Assembly (NCBI GenBank): GCA_016124855.1
Contig: WGMX01000035.1
Location: 51,371 to 115,370 of the forward strand
Length of the DNA stretch: 64,000 nucleotides
Source of the DNA: Anaerolineaceae bacterium
Lineage (GTDB): Bacteria; Chloroflexota; Anaerolineae; Aggregatilineales; Phototrophicaceae
Reading direction: 5' to 3'
Part shown: in pieces, positions 1-8,243 of the stretch
Layout of the letters: each line of letters begins with the position of its first letter
How positions within the stretch are numbered: the first letter of the stretch is position 1
Position numbers and translations under genes: made by a program
Notes under the pieces: generated by a model
The model's input: the letters and a program-made list of their open reading frames with translations, nothing else
What the model was told of the DNA's origin: nothing
The model's database searches: none

Positions 1-35
1 GAAAGTGGGCTTGAACCGTATATCTAAAAGGAATT

Positions 36-63
36 GGGATTAGGCTGAGAACTGCCTAACCCC
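36..63 (-). terminator. Possible terminator hairpin of the haem-binding gene
   Basis: An imperfect inverted repeat (arms GGGATTAGGC and GCCTAACCCC, 8-nt loop) begins about 10 bp beyond the stop codon of the minus-strand gene. On the minus strand it is followed by a weak T-rich stretch (AATTCCTTTT). This fits an intrinsic terminator of moderate strength. Confidence 0.5.
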
Positions 64-72
64 GTACACGTA

Positions 73-537
73 CTAACCGTTAAAATCGACCTCGCCAAAG
101 GTCGCGATTAAACCGTCGATCAACTGCTGCTTTTGCTCTGGCGTCAAATTAGCTTCGGGATGCAGTGGCAGATAAAACCATTTGGGCATTTCCCCTTTTT
201 CAATTTGGGTTTCCATTTCATCGGAAAACAGATGGGTGTTGGTCGAGAAGTTCATCTTACGCCGACCTTCGTTGATGTCATGGTTGACCAACCACGAGAC
301 TGGCGCAATGCTCGAATACCACGGATAGCTCGTTTCATTGCTGTGGCAGTCAAAGCAGGCGGCTTTCGCCAACTTTTCAGTGTCAGCCGAGTCCCAGTTG
401 ACGGTGTAGGTTACAGGTGGATTACCGGGCGGGGCAAAATCAGGAATAATGCTGCCAATGGGAAATATCTGTAAAACGATGAACCCGACAATACCGAGTC
501 CGATAATGCCAAGAATAATGTTACGTCGTCGTTTCAT
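73..537 (-). CDS. Haem-binding domain protein with CxxCH motif (Haem_bd family)
   Basis: A 154-residue protein with one N-terminal membrane anchor or signal segment (about residues 7-28, after MKRRRN). The exported domain has a single CxxCH motif (CFDCHSNET), the usual covalent haem c attachment site. This is followed by the SYPWYSSIAPVSW and DINEGRRKMNFS stretches typical of the small Haem_bd family. The role is probably periplasmic or membrane-bound electron transfer or haem sensing; the partner is unknown. The start is supported by GAGG upstream. A strong hairpin separates it from the LysM gene, so it is probably transcribed alone. Confidence 0.8.
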   Translation of the reverse strand: MKRRRNIILGIIGLGIVGFIVLQIFPIGSIIPDFAPPGNPPVTYTVNWDSADTEKLAKAACFDCHSNETSYPWYSSIAPVSWLVNHDINEGRRKMNFSTNTHLFSDEMETQIEKGEMPKWFYLPLHPEANLTPEQKQQLIDGLIATFGEVDFNG

Positions 538-623
538 AGGGCTTTACCTCGCTACATGGCTTTAATGCTGTATCGTTCTTGAGCCAGCAATTGGATTTAA
601 ATGTAACGAGATATTGTGTAGTA

Positions 624-670
624 TTCGGTTACGCGAGAGCAACTTCTTAGAATGCTCTCACATAACCGAA
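624..670. repeat. Long imperfect inverted repeat between LysM and haem-binding genes
   Basis: The arms are TTCGGTTA-cgc-GAGAGCA and TGCTCTC-aca-TAACCGAA, giving 15 paired bases with a 3-nt internal loop and an 11-nt apical loop. It starts about 15 bp after the stop of the LysM gene on the minus strand. No T-tract follows, so it may stabilise a 3' end or be a Rho-independent terminator of unusual form. Confidence 0.6.
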
Positions 671-685
671 ATATTTATTTAGTGC

Positions 686-1762
686 CTAGCCGCTAACCGG
701 GCCGGGGATACACAAGATTTGCCCCGGTAAGATCAAGTTCGGGTTAGTGATCTTATTGGCATTCACAATGGCTTGAATAGTTGTTTTGTATTGTTCCGCG
801 ATCTTACGGAGAGTCTCGCCCCGTAAAACGGTATGTTGGGCGACACAGGTTGATACATCAGTGGATGCAGCTGTCGCAGCAGGTGCAACCGTAGCAGCCG
901 GAACCTCGGTGGCCGTTATTGAGGCACTTCCCGGTTCTTCACCATAAGCGCGGGGTGGCGTTATCAACTGTTCGCCCCAACCGTTGGCAACCGCAATTCG
1001 ATTCAGTGTGGTTTGGATTTGTAAGCCCCGCTGGTATTCATTTTGGCTAATGTCACGCAAGTCTTTGACGGATATAGCCCCATCTGAGGCAATTTGAATA
1101 TCCACTGTTTGGTTTGCTAGCAGCGCAACCTGATCTTTCCCTACGCGTTGGATGATGTTGCCGCGATGAATAGTACAAACCGAAGGCGTAATCGTTAACA
1201 GTGTGCCGGGACTGAACTCGGTATCCACGCCGTTGAACATGAAGTTGACGGTAATATTGCCGGGAGTCTGGATAGTCAGTGTGGGTTCAGCCTCGTAACA
1301 ACCTTTGTTGCCGGCGTTGGGTAAGAAGTAGAACGATTGGAAAGGGCTTTGTTTCGTGCTGTCGACCGGAACTTCGTTGGTCAGCTTAGCATCTCCCATC
1401 AGCATGAAGAGTACAGCTTGACCGGGCAGCGTATTGGGTACGTTGGCTTGAATGTTGAGGAGCGCTACACCAAAAGAATTATCGGCAAGGTTCAAAGGTT
1501 GTGGATGGATTTCGCGCAGTTTAAATAGTTCGGAACGATCACCGGGATTGACAAAAAAGTTTGCCGGACGTGGGTTATCGAAGGTTACACTGTCAACCAT
1601 TTTAGCGCCATAACAGGCCGCGTTACGGTTCATCGGAGTACACAAATCAGAAACCGATTTCAATGCTGTTTCAACCCCATTGGGGCAATCCGCAGCTTGT
1701 GCATGTACGATAGCAACCATACACAACAAACTAAATGCGGTGAGGAAAATTCGCTTCCACAT
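686..1762 (-). CDS. Secreted LysM-domain protein
   Basis: A 358-residue protein. The start is the ATG of MWKRIFLTAFSLL, chosen because a GGGGGTG ribosome site lies just upstream and a signal peptide follows (hydrophobic to about residue 20, cleavage near AQAADC). The middle 240 residues match no family I recognise; they contain several cysteines (CTPMNRNAACYG, CTIHRGN). An Ala/Thr/Val-rich linker leads to a C-terminal LysM domain (HTVLRGETLRKIAEQYKTT ... NPNLILPGQILCIPG), a peptidoglycan or chitin-type glycan binder. The domain is flanked by two cysteines that could form a disulphide. The likely role is a cell-surface protein anchored by LysM; the target is unknown. Confidence 0.8.
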   Translation of the reverse strand: MWKRIFLTAFSLLCMVAIVHAQAADCPNGVETALKSVSDLCTPMNRNAACYGAKMVDSVTFDNPRPANFFVNPGDRSELFKLREIHPQPLNLADNSFGVALLNIQANVPNTLPGQAVLFMLMGDAKLTNEVPVDSTKQSPFQSFYFLPNAGNKGCYEAEPTLTIQTPGNITVNFMFNGVDTEFSPGTLLTITPSVCTIHRGNIIQRVGKDQVALLANQTVDIQIASDGAISVKDLRDISQNEYQRGLQIQTTLNRIAVANGWGEQLITPPRAYGEEPGSASITATEVPAATVAPAATAASTDVSTCVAQHTVLRGETLRKIAEQYKTTIQAIVNANKITNPNLILPGQILCIPGPVSG

Positions 1763-1842
1763 GGTGCACCCCCTAAAGCGATACGTTACAAATTCCACTA
1801 TAGTTCCATAATATGTGAAATTTGCTGTCAGCGCTAATCGCC

Positions 1843-2274
1843 TTATGCTGGACGTATCACCTGTAAACCCAACGCCACCGCCGTGCCGATACCCACACAC
1901 CACGGCACGATGCCCAACGACATTCCAAGCACAAGTGAACGCGGCTTAACACCTAACGATAGGCCGATTAAAGCACCGATTTGTGCGCCGATTGTCACTG
2001 GAGCCAACAGCGACAAACCGATTAAGCCATAACGATCCCATACGCGCCAGATGAGTTTGTTAGGGTCATGCGTCGTATTGATATTGAAGCGCTTGGTTAC
2101 TCGCTCTCGCAGCGGTGCGCCGATCAGTACGACCACAAGAACACCTGCGGCATAACTGACACCGGCGGTGACTGCCGCAATCCCTATCGGCAATTGTAAA
2201 GCTGCCCCTGCTGGAATAGCTGCGATGAAGTAGAAGAAGGCGAGACTAAAAGTACTCATGACGGCTGGTAGCAT
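1843..2274 (-). CDS. Small multidrug export protein family (COG2426-like) membrane protein
   Basis: A 143-residue, very hydrophobic protein with about four membrane segments (roughly residues 5-25, 30-52, 80-103, 115-140). A conserved polar loop (RERVTKRFNINTTHDPNKLIWRVWDRYG) sits between helices two and three. The GLIGLSLLAPVTIGAQIGALIGLSLG pattern is typical of the Sm_multidrug_ex family, whose transport function is poorly established. The start ATG has AAGGA upstream at good spacing. It is divergent from the PadR-ABC operon; the shared intergenic region carries that operon's operator. Confidence 0.7.
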   Translation of the reverse strand: MLPAVMSTFSLAFFYFIAAIPAGAALQLPIGIAAVTAGVSYAAGVLVVVLIGAPLRERVTKRFNINTTHDPNKLIWRVWDRYGLIGLSLLAPVTIGAQIGALIGLSLGVKPRSLVLGMSLGIVPWCVGIGTAVALGLQVIRPA

Positions 2275-2370
2275 GATAGGTCCTTTAATTTAATCTGGCA
2301 AGCGTATCGGTTAACCCCAAAAATTTGAAGATTGAAACGGAGTTCCAATCAACATTTATGAAAATTGTGA

Positions 2371-2417
2371 TTGACAGGTTAAAATAGGTCGTTATACGAT
2401 ATGTCGTATCGCGACAT
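2371..2417 (+). promoter_or_regulatory. Promoter with PadR-type operator for the ABC-2/PadR operon
   Basis: A perfect -35 hexamer TTGACA (2371-2376) is followed by a -10 region around 2393-2400 (TATACG or TACGAT, 16-18 bp spacing). Directly downstream, over the expected transcription start, lies the dyad ATGTCG-TATCG-CGACAT (2401-2417). It matches the ATGT/ACAT half-site arrangement bound by PadR proteins. A second overlapping dyad ATACGA-TATG-TCGTAT covers 2394-2409. The operon's fourth-position gene product is a PadR regulator, so autorepression is the simplest reading. Confidence 0.65.
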
Positions 2418-2448
2418 GTAGATAAGCGGCATATAAAAGGGGATGTTT

Positions 2449-3378
2449 ATGCAGGATACAACAACTGCGATACATGTGAGCGGACTGTATAAGCAGTTTG
2501 GACGCGGCAAACAGCAAGTAAAAGCTGTACAAAATCTCGATTTTGAAGTCAAAGCGGGAGAAGTGTATGGCTTCTTAGGGCCGAACGGCGCAGGCAAAAC
2601 CACAACCATTCGGATGCTGCTGGATCTAATTCGCCCGACCAGCGGCACGGCGATGCTCTTTGGCGAATCTGTGCAGCGTAATCCAGACATCTTGAAGCGT
2701 GTCGGGGCATTGGTTGAAGGAGCAACTTTTTATCCCTATCTGACTGGACGTAAAAATCTGGAAGTGTTAGCCCGAAGTGGCGGTTACTATGATCCCAAAC
2801 GTATTCAGTCGCTCATTGAACAAGTCGGCATGACTGATCATGCATACAGGCGGACAAAAGGATATTCAACCGGAATGAAGCAGCGTATGGGATTAGCTGC
2901 CACGCTGCTCGGTAATCCCGATTTAATCATTCTTGATGAACCGACCAATGGCCTTGATCCGGCGGGCATTCAAGAGATGCGAACCTTCATCCGCGAGTTG
3001 GCGGATAAGCAGGGCAAAACCGTTTTCTTGTCCAGCCACATGTTGAATGAAATCGAGCAGGTTTGCGACCGCGTTGCAATTATTAATCGGGGCAAACTTG
3101 TGCGCGAAGGCACAGTCAGTGATTTGCTGAGTGAACAAGCGCAATTGGTTGTCGAAGCCTCCCCGTTAGATAAAGCGCAGGCAATTCTCAGCCCACATTG
3201 GGCGCTGCATAGCAATGGAGGTGTTCATATCACCGTCGAGGCTCAGCGCGAGGATATACCAACCATCATCCGCAAGCTGGTAGAAAACGACATTAAGGTT
3301 TATGAAGTCGCCTCGCAGCGGCAAACACTCGAAGAATATTTCTTGGCGGTCACACAAGGGGAGGACAATAATGGTTGA
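2449..3378 (+). CDS. ABC transporter ATP-binding protein (ABC-2 drug/antibiotic exporter type)
   Basis: A 309-residue ATPase of an ABC-2 exporter. Seen in sequence: Walker A GPNGAGKTT, signature YSTGMKQRMGLA, Walker B LIILDEPTNGLDP and the H-loop SSHMLNE, followed by a C-terminal extension of about 90 residues usual for the bacitracin/daunorubicin-type subfamily. The second ATG is taken as start because AAGGGG abuts the first ATG but stands 6 bp from this one. It overlaps the permease gene by 8 bp, so the two are translationally coupled. It is controlled by the promoter and PadR dyad immediately upstream. The substrate is unknown. Confidence 0.9.
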   Translation: MQDTTTAIHVSGLYKQFGRGKQQVKAVQNLDFEVKAGEVYGFLGPNGAGKTTTIRMLLDLIRPTSGTAMLFGESVQRNPDILKRVGALVEGATFYPYLTGRKNLEVLARSGGYYDPKRIQSLIEQVGMTDHAYRRTKGYSTGMKQRMGLAATLLGNPDLIILDEPTNGLDPAGIQEMRTFIRELADKQGKTVFLSSHMLNEIEQVCDRVAIINRGKLVREGTVSDLLSEQAQLVVEASPLDKAQAILSPHWALHSNGGVHITVEAQREDIPTIIRKLVENDIKVYEVASQRQTLEEYFLAVTQGEDNNG

Positions 3379-4246
3379 GTTATTTCGTGCCGAGTGGATG
3401 AAAATCAACGGCAACCGCTATATGACGAGTTTTACAGTATGGCTCTTTCCGGTTGGTGCAATAACCTTCCTTTTGCTGGCATTAATTCCGGCGCTTGGAT
3501 CAGACATATTTCGTACACAGGTTAACGCCGCACCGCCGACATGGACAATACAAACCTTATTACCGTGGACATTCATCAATTCGATTATCACGCGCCTCAT
3601 CTTAGTGGGTTTCACAGCAGATGTGTTTGCAGGCGAATATCAACGAGGCATGTGGAAGAATTTGCTGCCGCGCCGCCGTCGCGCCACCTATATTCTCATG
3701 AAGTTTTTCACCGTGACGTTGATGCTGTTGATTGCGTTTCTATCAACTTGTTTGCTGTCGGGAGTGATCAGCGGCTTGGTCGTGCGTGTTACGGGAGCGC
3801 CTTATAACTTGGCAGGGCCGAACGAAACCTTAAGCCGCTTCGTTGATATTTTTGCCTTGCAGGCTTTTGTGGCGATTGTTTCGGCCTTAATTGCAGCCAG
3901 CTTTGGAGCCTTAGGTGGTATTCTCACACGTTCCATATTGGGTGCAGTCGGTTTCGGTGCGGTGTGTACGGTTGGTGAGCAAGCGATTCTGGTAATATTG
4001 TTATTAGTCGGCAACGCTCTTAACGCGCCGGGCATCGTCAAGCTTTACCAGTATACACCAGGGTATAATCTGTCTAATATCAGTTCGTGGGCTACCAACG
4101 GCATGGCGTTTACATTCACCGGCACGATGAGTCAGTATATCGACACCATGAGCGCTGGTGCATCATTCGTGATATTAGTTTTATGGGTCGTCGGACTCAT
4201 CGGCTTGACCGTATGGCTGTTCAGGCGGCAAGATATTGTGAGTTGA
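3371..4246 (+). CDS. ABC-2 type transporter permease
   Basis: A 291-residue membrane permease with about six transmembrane segments. They begin with a helix near residues 18-40 (SFTVWLFPVGAITFLLLAL) and end with VILVLWVVGLIGLTVWLF. The cytoplasmic motif GEYQRGMWKNLLPRRRRATYILMKF is typical of ABC-2 (bacitracin/lantibiotic-like) permeases. The start overlaps the ATPase stop and has GGGGAGG 7 bp upstream. It forms the transporter with the upstream ATPase, exporting an unknown compound, possibly a membrane-active antibiotic. Confidence 0.88.
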   Translation: MVELFRAEWMKINGNRYMTSFTVWLFPVGAITFLLLALIPALGSDIFRTQVNAAPPTWTIQTLLPWTFINSIITRLILVGFTADVFAGEYQRGMWKNLLPRRRRATYILMKFFTVTLMLLIAFLSTCLLSGVISGLVVRVTGAPYNLAGPNETLSRFVDIFALQAFVAIVSALIAASFGALGGILTRSILGAVGFGAVCTVGEQAILVILLLVGNALNAPGIVKLYQYTPGYNLSNISSWATNGMAFTFTGTMSQYIDTMSAGASFVILVLWVVGLIGLTVWLFRRQDIVS

Positions 4247-4254
4247 AATCAATC

Positions 4255-4611
4255 ATGACCGATAAACAAAGTACCAAACAGGATGGCCTTCCCTTAACGG
4301 AGGCCACCTTCTTCATCCTTCTCAGTATCGCCCAAAAGCCGAAACATGGTTACGCCATCATGAAGGATGTCGAAAGTCTCAGCGATGGGCGGATCAAGTT
4401 CAGCACCGGAACACTCTATGGGGCAATCAGCCGATTACTCGAACAAGAGTGGATTGAACAGGTTGAGAACGACCAACCGCCGGATACAGGCCGACCGCGT
4501 AAAGATTACGTGCTAACAAATCGTGGACGAAGCATTTTAAATGCCGAGGTCGGACGCTTGGAAAGTGTACTGGCTTCCGCAAGGCTGCGCTTCGGGGAGG
4601 AAAACGGATGA
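4255..4611 (+). CDS. PadR family transcriptional regulator
   Basis: A 118-residue PadR regulator. The winged-helix signature is clear: LTEATFFILLSIAQKPKHGYAIMKDVE, then TGTLYGAISRLLEQEWI and GRPRKDYVLTNRGRSIL. A short C-terminal helix serves for dimerisation. It lies 8 bp after the permease gene, and its stop overlaps the next start (ATGA). PadR proteins often repress an adjacent transporter and release on binding its substrate, and an ATGT/ACAT dyad overlaps the operon promoter. The ribosome site is weak, suggesting translational coupling. Confidence 0.9.
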   Translation: MTDKQSTKQDGLPLTEATFFILLSIAQKPKHGYAIMKDVESLSDGRIKFSTGTLYGAISRLLEQEWIEQVENDQPPDTGRPRKDYVLTNRGRSILNAEVGRLESVLASARLRFGEENG

Positions 4612-5264
4612 GGGTCGAGAGTTTTCAGATCAACACCCAAAGAACCAAAGGCAAACCTCAACCATCCAGATGGATTGATCTGCTGGTTCGGTACTATGCG
4701 ATAGCCTTGAAACTCTATCCTCAGTCTTTTAAGGCTGCCTTCGCTGACGAAATGGTGTGCGTCTTTGCCATGACACTTCGTGAAGCAAGCAGCGTTTGGA
4801 TGATTATCCAGATTATTTGTCGTGAAGTATTGGAGTTTCCCATGAACCTCTTTCGTCAACATGCACCACATCTCTATGAACCACGCAATATATGGCGGAC
4901 TCGGCAGGTGACTCGTTGGAGCAGCCTGATTCTTAGCCTCTTTATGGTTCGCGGTATGTTTTTCCTTTTTAGTGAGCGGGACTTTGCACCGGAAGGTTTG
5001 GTTTTCTTTACGCTTGTCAGCCTCACCTTACTGAGTATGTTGTTGTCGTGGCGCTGGGAACGGATGGGTGGATTATTGACGATGGGCTGCGGTGTCGCTT
5101 TGGCGTTCTTCCTAATCTTCTACATCGCCTATTTCCGTCCTGTGGAAGTCAGTTTTATTGGTCTAACCTTAATTGGCATCCTCTGGGCGCTGCCCTTTTT
5201 CACCTTTGGTGTTCTGTTTTATAAACTCAGTTACCAACCCCCGCCGCAGAAAATCGAGGCGTAA
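4608..5264 (+). CDS. Membrane protein with permease-prefix-like N-terminus
   Basis: A 218-residue protein. Its N-terminal 60 residues contain YAIALKLYPQSFKAAFADEM, resembling the helical prefix domain found before FtsX-type permeases in PadR-regulated transporters. Four transmembrane helices follow (about residues 100-122, 128-148, 152-175, 182-208). The start codon overlaps the PadR stop, so it belongs to the same operon. It may be an accessory subunit of the upstream ABC transporter; no enzymatic motif is visible. A damaged tandem copy follows directly. Confidence 0.65.
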   Translation: MRVESFQINTQRTKGKPQPSRWIDLLVRYYAIALKLYPQSFKAAFADEMVCVFAMTLREASSVWMIIQIICREVLEFPMNLFRQHAPHLYEPRNIWRTRQVTRWSSLILSLFMVRGMFFLFSERDFAPEGLVFFTLVSLTLLSMLLSWRWERMGGLLTMGCGVALAFFLIFYIAYFRPVEVSFIGLTLIGILWALPFFTFGVLFYKLSYQPPPQKIEA

Positions 5265-5268
5265 TCGT

Positions 5269-5933
5269 ATGCCAACGACAATTCAGATATCCGCTCAACC
5301 TAAAGCACAGCCTTCGTTTTTAGCTGTTGTGCTTTACCTTTATGCGCTCGCCCTCAAGCTCTATCCGTCAGCCTTTCGTTTAGCCTTCGCTGATGAAATG
5401 CTCAACGTATTTGAGATGTCCCTTCGCGATACATCGGGACGTTTCGCCCTGCTTAAAGTTGTTTGGCGCGAGTTGTATGATCTTCTTTCAATCTCGTCAG
5501 CTCACGCATACCCCATATCCCACCTCCTAATCCCAAGCATATTTGGCGCGCACGTCAGGTCGCTCGTTGGAGCAGTTTAATCCTCGGCGTATTTATGCTG
5601 TATGGTGTCTATAATACACTTCTAACTCCTAACCCGTTCGCTGCGGATATATTCCGCTTAAACATATTTTTCATACTGGTTTCAGTTAATTCCCTCAGCA
5701 TGATACTGGCATGGCGTTGGGAACGCTCTGCCGGACAGACAATGATCATCTGTGGTATTGCACTTGGCTGCTTTTTAATCTTCTATATCGGCTCGTTCCA
5801 TCCCGTGCAAATCAGTAGCATGGGACTTCTAATTGTTGGCATACTCTGGGGGCTAACTTTTGTCCTTTTGGGGATCATGTTCTGTTACCTCAGTCTATAT
5901 CCGCACCATCTGTTCAAGATGACCGAAAAGTAG
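5269..5933 (+). pseudogene. Frameshifted tandem copy of the preceding membrane protein gene
   Basis: Two reading frames together reproduce the preceding 218-residue protein. Frame 1 (from the ATG at 5269, GAGG upstream) gives YALALKLYPSAFRLAFADEM, parallel to the paralogue's prefix domain. From about 5490-5515 the homology continues in another frame (KHIWRARQVARWSSLI, then AWRWERSAGQTMIICGIAL) to the stop at 5933. The first frame instead ends at 5580. The two halves would make one protein of about 220 residues if the shift were repaired. It is either a genuine pseudogene, a programmed shift (no obvious slippery site seen), or a sequencing error. Confidence 0.75.
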
Positions 5934-6416
5934 ATACCGTCTTGAAAGTCAAGGAAGATCACCACAGTTACCGTATTCGGATTTCGATCTGATTCTCGAC
6001 ATCGGATTTTCAGCCTTTCCTGTACCTCAGACCAATCTAAAACATCAGACTTTCGCCTGATGTGAAGAATGTCCTTCGTGGTTATCCTCAATACTAAACA
6101 AATAGAATGTCTGCAACGTAATAATCAATGAGGCTAGAAAAGATGTGCTTGACGCACATGATATGATCTGCTATGATCTTCTGTGAACCCTCAATAACTT
6201 GGTAGACCAGTCGCTTTATGATTTAGTGTTAAGACAACTGTAGTCCACCTCGCATTGACATACAGACGAAAGGCTGGTTAGATTGATGATTGTGACGTTT
6301 CCCGGTTAAACCCATAAATTCTGGTTCTTCCCGTCGTCCAAATCTTTTCAAGTGAAGACCGAAACAACTCTGGGCGTGTATACGCCGAGGGTTTCTAGCT
6401 GTCTGTGGAGGGTGCA
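5934..6416 (+). other. Intergenic region: promoter and long leader of ABC exporter pair
   Basis: No gene is seen in these 483 bp. They hold a small hairpin (CATCAG/CTGATG near 6043-6062), a good sigma-70-like promoter at 6149-6177, and then about 230 nt of untranslated leader. The leader has a GGCGT-gtat-ACGCC hairpin near 6372-6386 and a 7-codon mini-frame at 6286-6309 without a convincing ribosome site. A long leader before a multidrug exporter could hold an attenuator, but none is proven here. Confidence 0.5.
6149..6177 (+). promoter_or_regulatory. Sigma-70-type promoter of the ABC exporter operon
   Basis: TTGACG and TATGAT hexamers are separated by exactly 17 bp. Transcription would begin near 6184, leaving an unusually long leader of about 230 nt before the first exporter gene. 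Confidence 0.6.
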
Positions 6417-8243
6417 TTGGCCCCACCTGTGCAAACGTACAATTACGATGTACGCAATAGTTTATCTAAAAACCTATTTCGCGGTTTTTGGCGGATGATG
6501 ACCGGATTCCGTCATTATTATTTTATTGCTGTGGTCACCTTGGCGGTATCCGCCTTGATGAATACTTCGTCCTTCCTATTGGTCGGACATTTTGTCGACA
6601 ATATCCTTCCCTCGCCTAATGTTGGTCGTTTAGCGCCGCTGGTTGGCTTAGGCTTCGTGCTGCTGGCAGGTGGACAAGGTTTGTTTAGCTTCTTGAGTGG
6701 ACGTTTTGCTGCTCGAACGGCGGAAGGGTTGGCGCTGCGTTTGCGTGACGCGATGTATGACCATGTGCAGCGTTTGAGCTTCACGTATCATGACAACATG
6801 CAAACCGGTGAACTGCTTTCACGCGCCACATCTGACCTCGATGCCATCCGTCGTTTCTTTGCTGATCAGGCTATCGGCGTAGGGCGTATTCTGTTGTTGT
6901 TCACGGTGAATTTCATCGCCATTTTTTCCTTAAATGCGAACTTGGCGCTGGCTTCGATCGTGGTCGTGCCGTTCATCGCGCTGCTGTCGTTATTTTTCTT
7001 CGGGCGGATTTCGCGGCTTTATGAAAAGCTGCAAGATCAAGAAGCCAAGGTTTCGACCACGCTCCAAGAAAACCTGAGCGGGGTGCGCGTGGTGAAAGCT
7101 TTCAACCGCCAGAATTATGAGCGCGAAAAGTTCGAAGTACAGAACTTTGAACACTATAAACGTGGTCGGCGCTTTTTAGTCCTGCACGCGCTGTTTTGGC
7201 CATTGAGCGATGTGCTGGTTTTCGGGCAGATTGTCGGCGGTTATTTCTTGGGTGCATCGCTGGTCATCAACGGTACGATGTCCATCGGTTCGTATCTGGC
7301 TTATGTCAGCCTGCTCGGCCAGTTGATAAACCCCATGCGTAACTTGGGTCGTCTGCTGGTCGATATGTCAACCGGTATTGTTTCGTACAAGCGTATGATG
7401 GAAGTGATCGGTGAGGAACAGGAGTCGTTGGTAGAAGGTGCTCATCAACCGGCTGGTGATTTGCACGGAGACATCGAGTTCAAGAACGTGAACTTTGAGT
7501 ACAACGCGGATACCCCCGTGCTGCATGACATTAGCCTTACTGTGAAGGCCGGCCAAAGTGTAGCGTTGTTAGGTTCAACCGGTTCGGGAAAGACTTCATT
7601 TGTGAACTTAATCCCGCGCTTTTATCAATACACATCCGGCAGTATCAAGATAGATGGTGTGGAATTACAGGACATCCCGCGTGGCTACCTGCGCGGCCAA
7701 ATTGGCGTCGTGGAACAAGAACCGTTCTTATTCTCGCGCAGTATTCGCGACAACATCACCTTCAGCGTAAGCCGCAAGGTAACGAATGAGGAAGTTGTAG
7801 CCGCGGCGAAGGCAGCAGCTGTACATGATGTCATCATGACCTTCCCCGAAGGTTATAACACGCTGGTGGGTGAACGCGGTGTGACGCTTTCTGGTGGTCA
7901 GAAGCAGCGTGTGGTACTGGCACGGGCGCTGCTGAAGAATCCGCGTATCTTAATCCTCGATGATGCGACATCATCGGTGGACAGCGAGACAGAGGACGAA
8001 ATACGGCAAGCGCTGCTCAAGCTGATGAGGGGACGCACGTCATTCATCATTGCCCACCGCATCCAGACGGTGATGCACGCTAATCTGATTCTGGTGTTCG
8101 ATAAAGGGCGGATTGTCCAGCGCGGTACGCACAGTGAACTCATGCGCGAACCGGGCATCTACCGTAAAGTTTTTGAGTTGCAGTCTCGTGTTGACGAAGA
8201 AGTGGAAAAGGAGGCGGCTGATGTCCTCGAACTTCCAGTTTGA
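6417..8243 (+). CDS. ABC exporter subunit A (half-transporter with degenerate Walker B)
   Basis: A half-size exporter of 608 residues: an N-terminal type-1 exporter membrane domain of about six helices (residues about 30-320) and a C-terminal ATPase. Motifs: Walker A GSTGSGKTS, intact signature LSGGQKQR, Walker B ILILDDATSSVDS. The catalytic Glu after Walker B is Asp here, as in the degenerate-site subunit of heterodimeric exporters such as BmrC or TM287. The TTG at 6417 is chosen as start because GGAGGG lies 5 bp upstream; an in-frame GTG at 6405 is the alternative. The gene overlaps its partner by 23 bp. The likely role is drug or lipid export. Confidence 0.88.
   Translation: MAPPVQTYNYDVRNSLSKNLFRGFWRMMTGFRHYYFIAVVTLAVSALMNTSSFLLVGHFVDNILPSPNVGRLAPLVGLGFVLLAGGQGLFSFLSGRFAARTAEGLALRLRDAMYDHVQRLSFTYHDNMQTGELLSRATSDLDAIRRFFADQAIGVGRILLLFTVNFIAIFSLNANLALASIVVVPFIALLSLFFFGRISRLYEKLQDQEAKVSTTLQENLSGVRVVKAFNRQNYEREKFEVQNFEHYKRGRRFLVLHALFWPLSDVLVFGQIVGGYFLGASLVINGTMSIGSYLAYVSLLGQLINPMRNLGRLLVDMSTGIVSYKRMMEVIGEEQESLVEGAHQPAGDLHGDIEFKNVNFEYNADTPVLHDISLTVKAGQSVALLGSTGSGKTSFVNLIPRFYQYTSGSIKIDGVELQDIPRGYLRGQIGVVEQEPFLFSRSIRDNITFSVSRKVTNEEVVAAAKAAAVHDVIMTFPEGYNTLVGERGVTLSGGQKQRVVLARALLKNPRILILDDATSSVDSETEDEIRQALLKLMRGRTSFIIAHRIQTVMHANLILVFDKGRIVQRGTHSELMREPGIYRKVFELQSRVDEEVEKEAADVLELPV

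Noticed and set aside
6043..6062. Terminator after the frameshifted membrane gene
   Set aside because: Only a 6-bp stem with no T-tract.
6286..6309. Seven-codon leader peptide before the ABC exporters
   Set aside because: AAAGG is about 11 nt away and no stem links it to the exporter start; the evidence is too thin to call.
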